Shown: positions 1-9,314, counted from the first letter of the stretch. The stretch is DNA of 42,745 bases from Flavobacteriales bacterium (GCA_018883325.1 VEQH01000035.1:1-42745), one strand, 5' to 3'. Numbers and translations: made by a program. Notes: generated from the sequence alone by a model not told the origin.

Positions 1-7
1 GTATGAA

Positions 8-80
8 CAAAAAAAGGGAGCCATAAAAAATGTAAGCTCCCTCAGTAACTAGCTCAAGGCCGTTATGAATGACAAATATA
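8..80 (-). ncRNA. candidate leftward small RNA or leader with terminator
   Basis: On the minus strand a TATATTTG box (73-80) fits the Bacteroidota -7 consensus TAnnTTTG. About 30 bases further on, AGGGAGC (36-42) pairs perfectly with GCTCCCT (15-21) and is followed directly by a run of seven U (9-15), which is a good intrinsic terminator. The predicted transcript would be about 60 nt and contains no convincing ORF. It could be a small RNA, or the attenuated leader of a leftward gene outside the window. No clear -33 TTG box is seen, so the promoter half is weaker than the terminator half. Confidence 0.35.
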
Positions 81-127
81 GAAAAATAGATGATTTTTCT
101 TGCATGTTAACACAGAATCTCAGGTTT

Positions 128-357
128 CTAGTAGATTCCTACTGATGTCGGAATGACACTGCGGTATGAGTAGGTGGCGAAAATGCTTCGCATTTTCGCA
201 TTCTCTTCCATATTCAGAAGTCCTTCCGAGAGAAGCGAGGAATCATTAGATGTTTTAGGGAATAAATTGTTAAAATGCAAAGTGTTTCGCTGAAACATCT
301 AAACAAATAGTCTTTTTTAACTGGAATGAGAGCGTGAACTCTGGAGGAAAATATACT
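128..357 (+). repeat. dispersed hairpin element, diverged copy 1
   Basis: This is a diverged member of the family whose best copies are at 24769-24957 and 11617-11800. It keeps the opening CTAGTAGATTCCT, the GTCGGAATGAC block, and a perfect hairpin at 177-199 (GCGAAAATGC, 3-base loop, GCATTTTCGC). It also keeps the CATCTAAACAAATAGTCTTTT block and the closing GGAGGAAAAT. It is longer than the 147-bp core because an extra segment around 205-265 separates the hairpin from the right half. Outside it, the rest of 43-566 has no gene I can support. Confidence 0.6.
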
Positions 358-566
358 TATATGAAAACGCTTTTTAATTGTGTATTTAGCAATAACAAAA
401 ACGAATAGATTTTAGGATTTCTAAATAGATTTGGGAAAACAAAGGAAAAACAATAGATCTGTTTTAAAAGCTTTTTTCCTTTCAAAAATTGAATGTGCGT
501 AACTAATCAGTCAGTTCAATTTTACAAGCCAATTGCAACTTAAATTCGTTTACTTATTTTTAGGAT

Positions 567-1931
567 ATGAACGTACATTTTATAGCAATCGGTGGAAGTG
601 CAATGCACAATTTAGCAATCGCTTTGAGTCGGAAAGGCGCAAAAGTTACTGGTTCTGATGATGAAATTTTTGAACCATCACGCACGCGCTTAGAAAAACA
701 AGGAATTCTGCCTGAAAAATTGGGTTGGGATGCCTCTGCTATTACGTCTGATTTGGATGCTGTCATTCTTGGGATGCACGCTCGAATTGATAATCCAGAA
801 TTATTGAAAGCAAAAGAATTGAATATTCCAATTTACTCTTATCCTGAATATTTATACGAGCAAAGTAAGGATAAAATTCGTGTTGTTATTGGTGGAAGTC
901 ACGGTAAAACAACAATAACTTCTATGCTTTTACACGCAATCAATAAGTTAGGAATCAACGTTGATTATATGGTCGGTGCGCAATTGGAAGGCTACGATTG
1001 TATGGTGAAATTGAGTGAAGATGCGAAAATTATGATTTTGGAAGGAGATGAATATTTAAGTTCACCCATCGACAGAAGACCGAAATTTCATTTATATCAA
1101 CCAACAATTGCTATTATTAGCGGAATTGCTTGGGACCACATCAATGTTTTTCCAACCTTTGAAAACTACGTTGAGCAATTCGACATTTTTTGTTCGCTTA
1201 TTGATCCAAAAGGCAAACTCATTTACAACACGGAAGACGAAGAAGTAAACAAATTAGGAAAGAAATACAGTTCGGCTTTAAATACAATTCCTTATGCTAC
1301 GCCGACATTTGTTCCCACTGAAAATGGCACTAAACTAAGTTTTGAAGGTCAGGAATTTGATTTGAAAATATTTGGACCACATAATTTACAGAATTTGATC
1401 GGTGCAATGCGTTTAGGTGAAGCAATCGGCATTCAAACTACTGATTTTCTGAATGCTATGCGTGATTTTACAGGTGCAGGAAAACGATTACAGAAAGTGT
1501 CAGAAAAAGCAGATTTCGTAATGTTTAAGGATTTTGCGCATTCTCCGTCCAAGTTAAAAGCAACAACAAACGCCATTAAACATCAATATCCGACACGTAA
1601 AGTTGTTGCTTGTATGGAATTACATACTTTTTCTTCACTGAAAAAAGAGTTTTTACCTCACTACAAAAACGCAATGGAAAAAGCAGACATAGCTGTCGTA
1701 TATTACAGTCCGGAAGTCGTTAAGCATAAAAAATTAGAGCCTATTTCAAAAGCACAAGTCTTGGATGGATTTGGCAGAAACGTACTCGTTATGGATGAAA
1801 CAGCAGACGTTCTTACATTTATCCGAGCTCAAAAATGGGAAAATTCAGTTTTATTGATGATGTCCTCTGGAAATTTTGATGGAATTGATTACGATGCTTT
1901 GGGCGAAGAACTTTGTGCAACGATTGTTTAA
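567..1931 (+). CDS. mpl: Mpl-like Mur ligase (UDP-N-acetylmuramate peptide ligase family)
   Basis: This is an ATP-dependent Mur ligase of 454 aa. Members of the Mpl branch attach recovered murein peptide to UDP-MurNAc during cell-wall recycling, while MurC adds L-alanine; both are cytoplasmic. The N-terminal UDP-binding loop is GGSAMHNLA (residues 9-17) and the ATP P-loop is GGSHGKTT (109-116). The middle domain has LEGDEYLSSPID and SGIAWDHINVFP, and the C-terminal domain has FKDFAHSPSKLKA. The EGDEY and DHINVFPT pattern favours Mpl over MurC, and the usual dcw neighbours of murC are absent. The ATG is preceded by AGGAT. A repeat copy lies upstream. Confidence 0.85.
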   Translation: MNVHFIAIGGSAMHNLAIALSRKGAKVTGSDDEIFEPSRTRLEKQGILPEKLGWDASAITSDLDAVILGMHARIDNPELLKAKELNIPIYSYPEYLYEQSKDKIRVVIGGSHGKTTITSMLLHAINKLGINVDYMVGAQLEGYDCMVKLSEDAKIMILEGDEYLSSPIDRRPKFHLYQPTIAIISGIAWDHINVFPTFENYVEQFDIFCSLIDPKGKLIYNTEDEEVNKLGKKYSSALNTIPYATPTFVPTENGTKLSFEGQEFDLKIFGPHNLQNLIGAMRLGEAIGIQTTDFLNAMRDFTGAGKRLQKVSEKADFVMFKDFAHSPSKLKATTNAIKHQYPTRKVVACMELHTFSSLKKEFLPHYKNAMEKADIAVVYYSPEVVKHKKLEPISKAQVLDGFGRNVLVMDETADVLTFIRAQKWENSVLLMMSSGNFDGIDYDALGEELCATIV

Positions 1932-2007
1932 ATAAGGGATAAACATTTTTCACAAAGTAATTCTTCAAAATCATCAATAAAATTTAGCTTTGTGCGTTCA
2001 CTTAAAT

Positions 2008-3387
2008 ATGATAAATCGATTTTTCATCACTTCCCTCCTAGCCGCTTTGTTGATGCTGACATTTACAAATTGTGGTAAAAAACAATTTTTATCTAAAAAG
2101 AACCTTTCTTTTTCTGTTGATACCTTAGTTTTTGATACCGTTTTTACAACAATTGGCTCAACAACAAAGCAATTCAAAATCTATAACAACGAAAATCGAA
2201 CGGTAAATATCCAAGAAATTGAATTGGTTGGTGGCGAAAATTCTCCTTTTAGAATGAATGTCGATGGTATCAAAGGAACAAAAATTACCGATATTGACTT
2301 GGAAGGAAAAGATTCACTTTTTGTATTTGTGGAAGTAACTTTAGATATTAATTCCCAAAATCTGCCAATGATTGTGGAAGACTCGATTCGTTTTCGAACC
2401 AATGGCGTTGACCAGTACGTAAAACTTGCTGTTTGGGGTCAAGATGCTTATTTCCACTATAAAGATTTGAACGAGGGAACTTGGCCAAATGATAAACCAC
2501 ACGTCGTCTATGGTTTCGCGGCCGTAGATTCTGCAAAATCATTAACAATTCCAGCTGGAACACAAGTTCACATGCACAAAAACGCCATTTTCTATGTCTA
2601 TAAATCAACTTTAAACATTCAAGGAACACTTGGAAATGAAGTTGTTTTTCAAGGCGATCGACTAGAAACGGATTACGATGACGTGGCAGGACAATACTAC
2701 GGAATATACTTTCAAGAAGCTAAACCTAGCACAATTGATTATGCCATAATAAAAAATGGTACTGCTGGAATTCATTTGTATTCGGAGGATGAAAACAATA
2801 CAGGATACACGTTGAATTTGACCAATACAATCATTCAAAATCAAGCTCGCTATGGAGTTTTTATTTACTCAGGTGCAAAGGTAAAGGCGGAAAACTGTAT
2901 TATTTCTAAATCAGGAACCCACGCTTTACTTGTACTTGAAGGCGGTGATTTCAATTTCAACCACTGTAATCTGATGGGCTACGGAAGTTCGACTTCTCCG
3001 GCAGTTGGAATAAGTAACTATTTCGAAAATGGTTTTACGAATGTTACAACGGTTGGTTCAATCAATGAAGGAACCTTAACAAATTGTGTTTTAACGGGGA
3101 ATTTAGAAACCGAACTTGCAATTGACACGCTTATTTTAACTGGAGTTACAGTAAATTTCAATTTTCAAAATTGCCTTATTAAGTCAAAAGAAATTCAAAC
3201 AGATGCTTTCTATCAGAACATTTTATGGAACAACAATCCTAATTTCAAAGACATTCCAAAATTTGATTTTAGCTTTGAAACAAATTCAATCCTAAACGGA
3301 AACGGAATTGTCAGTTCTGTTATCACTGATATTTTCGGAAATCCAAGAAACAATCCACCTGATATTGGCGCGATTGAGGTAAATTAA
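2008..3387 (+). CDS. lipoprotein with right-handed beta-helix repeats
   Basis: I chose the ATG at 2008 because translation from it begins with a clean lipoprotein signal, MINRFFITSLLAALLMLTFTNC, with Cys22 as the lipidated residue; an in-frame TTG at 1990 would spoil it. The mature protein has an Ig-like N-terminal part and then a long series of short beta-strand turns typical of parallel beta-helix proteins (around residues 160-420). It ends with PPDIGAIEVN, a closing motif common in this group. It is probably exposed on the outer membrane or in the periplasm. Substrate and function cannot be told from sequence. It lies 76 bases downstream of the Mpl-like gene on the same strand. Confidence 0.75.
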   Translation: MINRFFITSLLAALLMLTFTNCGKKQFLSKKNLSFSVDTLVFDTVFTTIGSTTKQFKIYNNENRTVNIQEIELVGGENSPFRMNVDGIKGTKITDIDLEGKDSLFVFVEVTLDINSQNLPMIVEDSIRFRTNGVDQYVKLAVWGQDAYFHYKDLNEGTWPNDKPHVVYGFAAVDSAKSLTIPAGTQVHMHKNAIFYVYKSTLNIQGTLGNEVVFQGDRLETDYDDVAGQYYGIYFQEAKPSTIDYAIIKNGTAGIHLYSEDENNTGYTLNLTNTIIQNQARYGVFIYSGAKVKAENCIISKSGTHALLVLEGGDFNFNHCNLMGYGSSTSPAVGISNYFENGFTNVTTVGSINEGTLTNCVLTGNLETELAIDTLILTGVTVNFNFQNCLIKSKEIQTDAFYQNILWNNNPNFKDIPKFDFSFETNSILNGNGIVSSVITDIFGNPRNNPPDIGAIEVN

Positions 3388-3452
3388 ATTGCTGTTTTGG
3401 TTTAGTCGAACTTCATTCTTCTTAAAAAATTGATTCTTAACACATTAAAACT

Positions 3453-4040
3453 ATGTCCATCTATTCTTTTAACGGATTCATTCCTGTTGTAAAACCTTCG
3501 AGTTTCGTTCATCCTCAGGCTTCTGTGACTGGAAATGTGATAATCGGAGAAAATGTTTACATCGGACCAGGTGCGGCAATTCGAGGAGATTGGGGTCAAA
3601 TTATCATTGAAGATGGCTGCAATGTGCAAGAAAACTGTACTATTCACATGTTTCCAGGTACAACGGTTCATTTGAAAAAAGGTGCGCATGTTGGTCATGG
3701 TGCAATTATTCACGGAGGAACTTTAGGTGAAAACTGCCTTATTGGTATGAACGCTGTAATTATGGACGATGTGAAAATTGGCAAAGAATCAATTATTGGT
3801 GCGCTTTGTTTTGTGCCTGCCAATATGGAAATCCCTGAAAGAAGCTTGGTTGTAGGAAATCCTGCGAAAATTATCAAACAAGTAAGCGACGAAATGATTG
3901 CTTGGAAGACAGAAGGAACAGGATTGTATCAAAAACTTCCTTCGGATTGTCACGCCACGCTAATTCCGTGTGAACCTTTGACTGAAATTGAGGAAAATAG
4001 ACCTGTTCAGGAAAGAAATTATTTCAAATGGAAGAAGTGA
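3453..4040 (+). CDS. paaY: PaaY/gamma-carbonic-anhydrase-like hexapeptide-repeat protein
   Basis: This left-handed beta-helix protein (195 aa) has hexapeptide repeats such as VIIGENVYIGPGAAIRGD and CLIGMNAVIMDDVKIG. Three histidines, H65 (TIHMFPG), H82 (HVGHGA) and H87 (IIHGG), match the zinc ligands of the gamma-carbonic anhydrase fold. The MFPG segment, the length and the C-terminal SDEMIAWKTEGTGLYQ resemble PaaY and CaiE rather than the shorter YrdA type. PaaY is a thioesterase linked to phenylacetate breakdown, but no other paa genes are here, so the substrate is open. The symbol marks the family only. Confidence 0.75.
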   Translation: MSIYSFNGFIPVVKPSSFVHPQASVTGNVIIGENVYIGPGAAIRGDWGQIIIEDGCNVQENCTIHMFPGTTVHLKKGAHVGHGAIIHGGTLGENCLIGMNAVIMDDVKIGKESIIGALCFVPANMEIPERSLVVGNPAKIIKQVSDEMIAWKTEGTGLYQKLPSDCHATLIPCEPLTEIEENRPVQERNYFKWKK

Positions 4041-4310
4041 TTTTTGATTTTTGATGCTTGATGCTTGATTTTTAATTGGGGATTATAAGTCGAAGAAAGG
4101 AATGTTGAATTTCTTGCACTGAGTCTACCGAAGTGTTAATGATGAATTTTTACTTGGGGATTATAAGTCGAAGAGAATTGTTGTGAATTATTACCCGAGG
4201 GGATTTTGAATTTTTAATTCAACAAGTATGAATAAAGTTAAAGAACTTTTTTTGCTCTCATTTCTTAAATTCAATTTTTACCGCTAAAATTCTAACGAAA
4301 CGTAGGAAGC
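4041..4310. repeat. degenerate intergenic repeats
   Basis: This is a gene-free gap between convergent genes. The phrase GGGGATTATAAGTCGAAGA occurs twice, at about 4077 and 4156. Each is followed by diverged versions of blocks better preserved at 24541-24715 and 25124-25290: the TTGAATTTCTTGCACTGAG block and a CCGAAGTGTTAATG block. The motif CACTGAG...CGAAGTG is a variant of the ACTGAGCTTGTCGAAGT repeat found widely in Bacteroidota intergenic DNA. No ORF or terminator is evident. Confidence 0.5.
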
Positions 4311-4685
4311 TTATTTTTTGCTTTGAGTAATGTAGCGATCTAAGTTGTGATTTTTAACAAGTTCGTCTCCACCAATCAAAAGTAAGTTTTTGCATTTAGA
4401 TTGTTCTGCCCAAAGGTCAAGATTTGATATTCCAACAGATAATGTACCGTTGATGTCAATTTTGTGAACTGCTTTTTGTTGTTTGTCGAATAGTACTTTT
4501 ATGTCGGCAACTTCTTTCGGCAATGTTTGATTTTCGTTGAATATCAACATACTATCAAACAAATCGAAAGATTCGTGTAATTTTTCAGAAACCGTAACAA
4601 CCTCATTAGCTCTTTCAGATGCCCATTCGGCAATTCTTTCAGAAAACTTACTATTCGCTTTTAAATAAATTTTATCAACCTTCAT
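4311..4685 (-). CDS. hypothetical protein, 124 aa
   Basis: I do not recognise this protein. It is soluble, mildly acidic and of mixed helix/strand character, with no signal peptide or membrane segment. The C-terminal half has KNLLLIGGDELVKNHNLDRY, where the GGDE looks like a beta-strand and loop rather than a GGDEF cyclase, since the rest of that fold is missing. The codon use is like that of its neighbours and the ATG starts at 4685. It lies 62 bases downstream of the arginine decarboxylase gene on the same strand and may be cotranscribed with it. Confidence 0.55.
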   Translation of the reverse strand: MKVDKIYLKANSKFSERIAEWASERANEVVTVSEKLHESFDLFDSMLIFNENQTLPKEVADIKVLFDKQQKAVHKIDINGTLSVGISNLDLWAEQSKCKNLLLIGGDELVKNHNLDRYITQSKK

Positions 4686-4747
4686 GTCCCTTACCGCTTA
4701 CGCCACAAATATAAGATTTTATTAGTTTGTGTAATGATTTAAAAAAA

Positions 4748-6139
4748 TTAATATCCCAAAATTTTAAGATAATCAGCAGCTGTTTGCTCTTCACTGAAAA
4801 TTTCTGTTTGAATTTTTCCGTCTTCATCTCTAGAAATCAAGATATGTTTCGGTTCAGGAATCAAACAATGTTTCAAACCTCCAAATCCACCGATTGTTTC
4901 TTGATAAGCTCCTGTGTTGAAAAAACCAATGTACAAGGTATTGTCTTTATCGAATTTAGGGAGATAAATCGCATTTGAATGTTGCTCTGAATTGTAATAA
5001 TCATCGCTGTCACAAGTCAAACCGCCCAACAAAACGCGCTCGTAATCGTCATTCCATCGATTGATTGGTAACATAATATAACGTTGGTTGATTGCCCATG
5101 TATCAGGTAAATTGGTCATGAAAGATGAATCAATCATATTCCATTTTTCACGGTCGTTTTGCTGTTTTTGGTGAATGATACTGAAAATTGCCCCACCACT
5201 TTCACCTACTGTAAACGATCCAAATTCAGTGAAAATATTAGGTTCTGGAATATCGTTATCTGTACAAACACGTTTTACTTGTGTTAAAATCTCACGCACC
5301 ATGTAGGCGTAATCGAAATCAAAAGCCAAGGATTTTTTAATCGGGAAACCGCCACCAATATTTAAAGAGTCTAATTCTGGACACAATTTTTTAAGGTCAG
5401 AATAAACACGTAAACATTTCGTCAACTCATTCCAATAGTACGAAGTATCATTGATTCCTGTGTTGATGAAAAAATGCAACATTTTCACACGAACACGTGG
5501 ATTATCCTTCAAAATTGTTTTGTAGAAAGGAACAATTTCACGGTATCTGATTCCTAAACGGGACGTATAAAACTCAAATTTTGGTTCCTCTTCAGACGCA
5601 ATTCGAATACCAATATTTAATTCTTTTGTGGTAATGTTTATCAATCGTTGAAGTTCATCTGTGTTGTCTACAACAGGAATAACTTTTAGGTAATCTTCTT
5701 CGATTAATTCAGCGATTTTATTTAAGTATTGAACTGGTTTGTAGCCGTTGCAGATTACAAATTTTCCTTCTTCTAGTTTTCCAGTTTCAACCAATTTACG
5801 AACGATGTCGATGTCAAAAGTAGAGGACGTTTCGATGTGTACATCGTTTTTCAAAACTTCGTCTAACACAAAAGCAAAATGGCTCGACTTCGTACAATAA
5901 GAATAGTGGTATTTTCCAGCGTAACCTAAATTGTTGATCGCTTCACGAAACCAACTTTTTGCGCGTTGAATGTTATTGGAAATCTGAGGTAAATAATTGA
6001 ATTTAAGCGGTGTACCATACTCGTTAATCAAGCGCATTAAATCGATTCCATGGAAAAATAATTTATCTTCTCTCAGGTGAAATTCGTTTTGCGGAAAATC
6101 AAATGTTTGGTCAATTAAATCAATGTATTTTGTTCTCAT
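4748..6139 (-). CDS. speA: arginine decarboxylase (PLP, alanine-racemase fold)
   Basis: This 463-aa fold-type III PLP decarboxylase makes agmatine from arginine, the first step of the agmatine route to polyamines. The PLP lysine is K84 in YHYSYCTKSSHF, the region corresponding to the YxxK motif of the family. SLNIGGGFPIKKS is the phosphate-binding glycine loop, FTEFGSFTVGESG corresponds to the EPGR region, and GGLTCDSDDYY carries the active-site cysteine/aspartate pair given by the partner subunit. It is much shorter than the E. coli SpeA (about 660 aa), as is usual for the Bacteroidota form. Downstream is a small hypothetical; upstream is the ArsC-like gene. Confidence 0.82.
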   Translation of the reverse strand: MRTKYIDLIDQTFDFPQNEFHLREDKLFFHGIDLMRLINEYGTPLKFNYLPQISNNIQRAKSWFREAINNLGYAGKYHYSYCTKSSHFAFVLDEVLKNDVHIETSSTFDIDIVRKLVETGKLEEGKFVICNGYKPVQYLNKIAELIEEDYLKVIPVVDNTDELQRLINITTKELNIGIRIASEEEPKFEFYTSRLGIRYREIVPFYKTILKDNPRVRVKMLHFFINTGINDTSYYWNELTKCLRVYSDLKKLCPELDSLNIGGGFPIKKSLAFDFDYAYMVREILTQVKRVCTDNDIPEPNIFTEFGSFTVGESGGAIFSIIHQKQQNDREKWNMIDSSFMTNLPDTWAINQRYIMLPINRWNDDYERVLLGGLTCDSDDYYNSEQHSNAIYLPKFDKDNTLYIGFFNTGAYQETIGGFGGLKHCLIPEPKHILISRDEDGKIQTEIFSEEQTAADYLKILGY

Positions 6140-6179
6140 TTCAATAAAATGAAGCTAAATGCTCCTTTAGGTTATTCAA

Positions 6180-6524
6180 TTATTTTTTAATTCTGTCAAT
6201 TAAATTCTCAAGTGGTCTTGCAATTACTGCAAACTTGTCTCCTACTACGATTGGACGTTCAATTAGTTTCGGAAATTTCACCATAAAATCCAAAATTTCG
6301 TCTTCGCTCAATGTTTCATTTTTAATGAATTGGTTGTACTCTTCCTCCGACTTGCGCACTAATGCCAAAGCTGGGATATTCAATTGCGTTAAAATCTGTT
6401 GAATTTCAGCTTTAGTTAATGGATTTTTCAGGTACTCAACCACTTCAAAATCAATGTTATTTTCCTTTAGCCAATCAACAGCACAACGACTTTTGCTACA
6501 ACGCGGATTGTGATATACTTTCAT
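6180..6524 (-). CDS. arsC: ArsC/Spx-family thioredoxin-fold protein (arsenate reductase-like)
   Basis: This 114-aa protein begins MKVYHNPRCSKSR, the active-site signature of glutaredoxin-dependent ArsC reductases, with Cys9 as the nucleophile. FLKNP-like EYLKNPLT and the RPIVV strand with a following arginine (IARPLE) also match the family. ArsC reduces arsenate to arsenite. No arsB, acr3 or arsR gene is near, so a general ArsC/YfgD-like role is equally possible. I use the ATG at 6524; an in-frame TTG at 6530 adds only two residues. It lies 40 bases upstream of the arginine decarboxylase gene. Confidence 0.78.
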   Translation of the reverse strand: MKVYHNPRCSKSRCAVDWLKENNIDFEVVEYLKNPLTKAEIQQILTQLNIPALALVRKSEEEYNQFIKNETLSEDEILDFMVKFPKLIERPIVVGDKFAVIARPLENLIDRIKK

Positions 6525-6565
6525 TTCCAAAATTGAGCGACAAAGATAATAGTTTATTCGTTCTA

Positions 6566-8062
6566 CTATTTTAATTTTATTTTAAACCCAAATTGAAAAT
6601 CTTTGCTTGAACCCGTTAGTTTTGTTGTCGCTCCAATTGTTGTTGGAACATTGACACCACTGTAATTATAAGTTGACTCTAAAACTTTATACAAACCAAA
6701 TTGTTGGCGATAACTCAGTGTGATGTAAAAATTATTTACGATTCTAAAATCTTTAGAAAACCCTAGATACAAAGAACTTAAGACATTTGATTTAATACGT
6801 GAAACAGATGAATAACTATAATTAAACGAATTTCCATTAATGGAACCGTTCGTTGCACCACTTCCCATTGAACAAATTCCGTTTTCATCATTTTGTGCAC
6901 CATGAAATCCAATTGTTACTCCTGAATGTATATTTAACACATTATAATTGTTTTTTAAAATCCATCTATACAAACCTCCACCAGAAAGTTGAACTGCATA
7001 AAAAGCACTTGAGCCACTACTTGAATATTTATCAATGTTGAATTTGGTTACATCCCAAAACAATTGTGAATGAACTCCAACTTCCCAATAGAAATTGTTT
7101 TTAATACCTTTTTCAAAAGCTATACGCGGTAAAAAACCAGGATAAGCATAATTTTCCATATACCCATTTGGATCTGAATGTACTTTAGTTCCTCCAAAAC
7201 CCATTCCTGCGGAAATGTTTAAAAATGAACTCTTTGGATCGATGTAACGGTTTTCTTTTCTCAATAATTTCTTAGCAGTTTTAGGATCTATTTGATTGAG
7301 AGTTTGAAGTTCTTTGATGCGATTTAACTTTTTGTTTCCTGTGATTACATATCCAAAACTCAAATTCAAAAAACTTCCTCTATTGAAATATTGACCTGCT
7401 GAATTTCCATCATATAAAGAGTAAGTTCCTGAATAAGCGTTTGAAAAAGAATGATCATAACTCAATTTTAAAGAAAGTAAATCTTTGTTTTTTAACTTTT
7501 TAGTTGCTTCAACGCCCAAAGAGGCAAATGGTTTAAAGTGATTGTTGTATTTGATGTTAATGCCGTAAATATTATATTTACCCGTTGAATCTTGAAAACC
7601 ACCATTAGAAGCATACTCATATCCACCATAAAAAACCAAACCTGTTCCTAAACTATATTTCAATTCAATTTTATCGCTAATTTTCTGATGGTAGCTAGCT
7701 AAAACTTCTAAGCGAAAAAAAGGTCTAAAATTACTACGAGAATAAAATCCACTTTGAAAAACATCTGTCCCTAAGTAATTTTCAAAGCTTTTCACTTTTA
7801 TGTTTGTTGGTAAAAACCCAAAACCAAGTCCTGTTGCTAAAGAAAATGTAGGCTTCAAAATTCGTGTGTATTGGAAATTAAAACCGTGAACAACACTCAA
7901 AGCATTCTCAGGACTATGTTCCCCAACTTCAATTTTGGTTGCGTTTCTATTCAGACCATTTACCAGTGAAAATGAATATTGATTTTTCGAAGAAGCTTGA
8001 TTTTCTTGAGAAAAAGTGAATTGCACAACAAGCAAAAGAACAAACACTGAAAGAAATCGCAT
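6566..8062 (-). CDS. outer-membrane beta-barrel-like protein with two barrel halves
   Basis: This 498-aa protein has a Sec signal peptide ending FTFSQ at about residue 19. The rest is alternating polar/aromatic strands typical of outer-membrane barrels. It reads as two barrel-like halves. Residues about 26-245 end in GSFLNLSFGYVITG, and about 280-498 begin SSFLNISAGMGFGG and end in DFQFGFKIKLK. They are joined by a charged linker with KELQTLNQIDPKTAKKLL. The last residues are alternating, as expected for barrel insertion. Function is unknown. It is the first gene of a leftward group that continues to the ArsC-like gene 35 bases downstream. Confidence 0.65.
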   Translation of the reverse strand: MRFLSVFVLLLVVQFTFSQENQASSKNQYSFSLVNGLNRNATKIEVGEHSPENALSVVHGFNFQYTRILKPTFSLATGLGFGFLPTNIKVKSFENYLGTDVFQSGFYSRSNFRPFFRLEVLASYHQKISDKIELKYSLGTGLVFYGGYEYASNGGFQDSTGKYNIYGINIKYNNHFKPFASLGVEATKKLKNKDLLSLKLSYDHSFSNAYSGTYSLYDGNSAGQYFNRGSFLNLSFGYVITGNKKLNRIKELQTLNQIDPKTAKKLLRKENRYIDPKSSFLNISAGMGFGGTKVHSDPNGYMENYAYPGFLPRIAFEKGIKNNFYWEVGVHSQLFWDVTKFNIDKYSSSGSSAFYAVQLSGGGLYRWILKNNYNVLNIHSGVTIGFHGAQNDENGICSMGSGATNGSINGNSFNYSYSSVSRIKSNVLSSLYLGFSKDFRIVNNFYITLSYRQQFGLYKVLESTYNYSGVNVPTTIGATTKLTGSSKDFQFGFKIKLK

Positions 8063-8178
8063 ACTTTATGTTTTTTAAGAGAACGTTCATTTTGCTTTTT
8101 TATTTTTAAAAACCTGACTTTCAAACCCCAGAATCAAACCAATTTCCTTCACACTTGTTTAAAGACAAAATAGTGGTT

Positions 8179-8598
8179 ATGATCATCGACAACAGTGCGC
8201 CAACTCCAGAACTGACGAGTAAAATAAATAAAGTAGTAGGCGAACCTTTTTCTTTTTTAGCGAGCTATCGAATGGGTGGAATTGGTTCGCATCGTATGTA
8301 TATCAAAGCATACAGTAGCGGATTTGAGAAATATTTGCACAAAGATTCAAATGCACTTTTTGGAAATATCGAACTTCGACCTGATGGAATAATTGTTCAC
8401 ATTTCTCAAAGAAACCATCGTTTTTCGTGGGTTTTGCCTTATTATCAATTATCTGTTTTTCAATCAGAAGGCTTCACGCTTCACGGAAACGGTGAATTTG
8501 TGCGATTTAACGCCGATGTCTATTTTGATAAAAACAAACTATTTCTCGAACGAATGTTTAAAGCTAGAGAACAAATTCTAGAAAACTCTCAACTCTAA
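8179..8598 (+). CDS. hypothetical protein, 139 aa
   Basis: I do not recognise the family. The ATG at 8179 is preferred over an in-frame TTG at 8155. The protein is soluble, with no signal or membrane segment, and shows a strand-rich centre (GIGSHRMYIKAYSSG, GIIVHISQRNHRFSWVLPYY) and a C-terminal helix (KLFLERMFKAREQILE). The alternation suggests a small beta-sheet domain. It is divergent from the barrel gene at 8062, so the 116 bases between them should hold promoters for both. Confidence 0.5.
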   Translation: MIIDNSAPTPELTSKINKVVGEPFSFLASYRMGGIGSHRMYIKAYSSGFEKYLHKDSNALFGNIELRPDGIIVHISQRNHRFSWVLPYYQLSVFQSEGFTLHGNGEFVRFNADVYFDKNKLFLERMFKAREQILENSQL

Positions 8599-8768
8599 AT
8601 TTTCTATTAAACCTAACTTCAGAGCTAGCGCAGCAGAAAGTTAAATCAATTTCTAAACAGTTCGACAATTAAGATTTGAGGACAATAAAAGTGATTTATT
8701 CCTTAGCAATTTAACGGTTTCGTGTTTCATTTCTAATATTGAATTACCTTTATTCTTTTATAAACCTT

Positions 8769-9314
8769 ATGACTTTCGAATTAAAAATTGACGAAAACGA
8801 TTACCTCACTTATCAACTTTTTGTTGCCTCTCAATCCAAATCCATCCAAAGAAAAAGAAAGCGTGGCAAAATCATCGTTCCCATTCTGTATTTATTTATT
8901 GGAATTTATGCTTACTACAACAATTCGGCATTGACAGGTGTTTTGTTTTGCGTTTTCGCTGTACTTTGGTTCTTCCTCTATCCTATTTGGGGAAGAAATA
9001 ATTACATCAGACATTACAAAAATTTCATCCAAGAAAATTTCAAAGAAGCTTTTGGAAAAATTGCCATTTTAGAAATTAACGATAAAACCATTTTCATCAA
9101 AGATGAATTTAATGAATCAAAAGTAAGTACTACTGAAATAAATGAAATCTTTGAAATCCCAACGCTGATTTTAATTAGGCTTAAAGGCGGAAAAACATTT
9201 ATTTTACCGAAAGATAAAATCGCTGAAATTCAAGAAATAAAATCCGATTTAAAAAGATTAGCTGAGCTTTTAAAAATCAGCTATGTTTCTAATGATAAAT
9301 GGATTTGGAGGTGA
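8769..9314 (+). CDS. YcxB-like membrane protein
   Basis: From the ATG at 8769 this is 181 aa. The N-terminal FELKIDENDYLTYQLF is the short cytosolic strand region seen in YcxB-like proteins. Two hydrophobic segments follow (IIVPILYLFIGIYAYY and LTGVLFCVFAVLWFFLYPI, residues about 40-80) separated by a very short turn. The C-terminal half is a small cytosolic domain ending in EIPTLILIRLKGGKTFILPK, a hallmark arrangement of the family. The role of YcxB proteins is not known. An in-frame TTG at 8739 would add ten residues. Confidence 0.6.
   Translation: MTFELKIDENDYLTYQLFVASQSKSIQRKRKRGKIIVPILYLFIGIYAYYNNSALTGVLFCVFAVLWFFLYPIWGRNNYIRHYKNFIQENFKEAFGKIAILEINDKTIFIKDEFNESKVSTTEINEIFEIPTLILIRLKGGKTFILPKDKIAEIQEIKSDLKRLAELLKISYVSNDKWIWR

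Noticed and set aside
560..766. 68-aa minus-strand ORF and similar antisense ORFs inside speA, ccoNO, ccoG, pepD and others
   Set aside because: They run opposite to genes with clear family motifs and have unlikely composition, so they are frame shadows.
4450..4520. GGDE in the small hypothetical at 4311-4685 as a diguanylate-cyclase motif
   Set aside because: The protein is 124 aa, lacks the rest of the GGDEF fold, and the motif sits in a different strand context.
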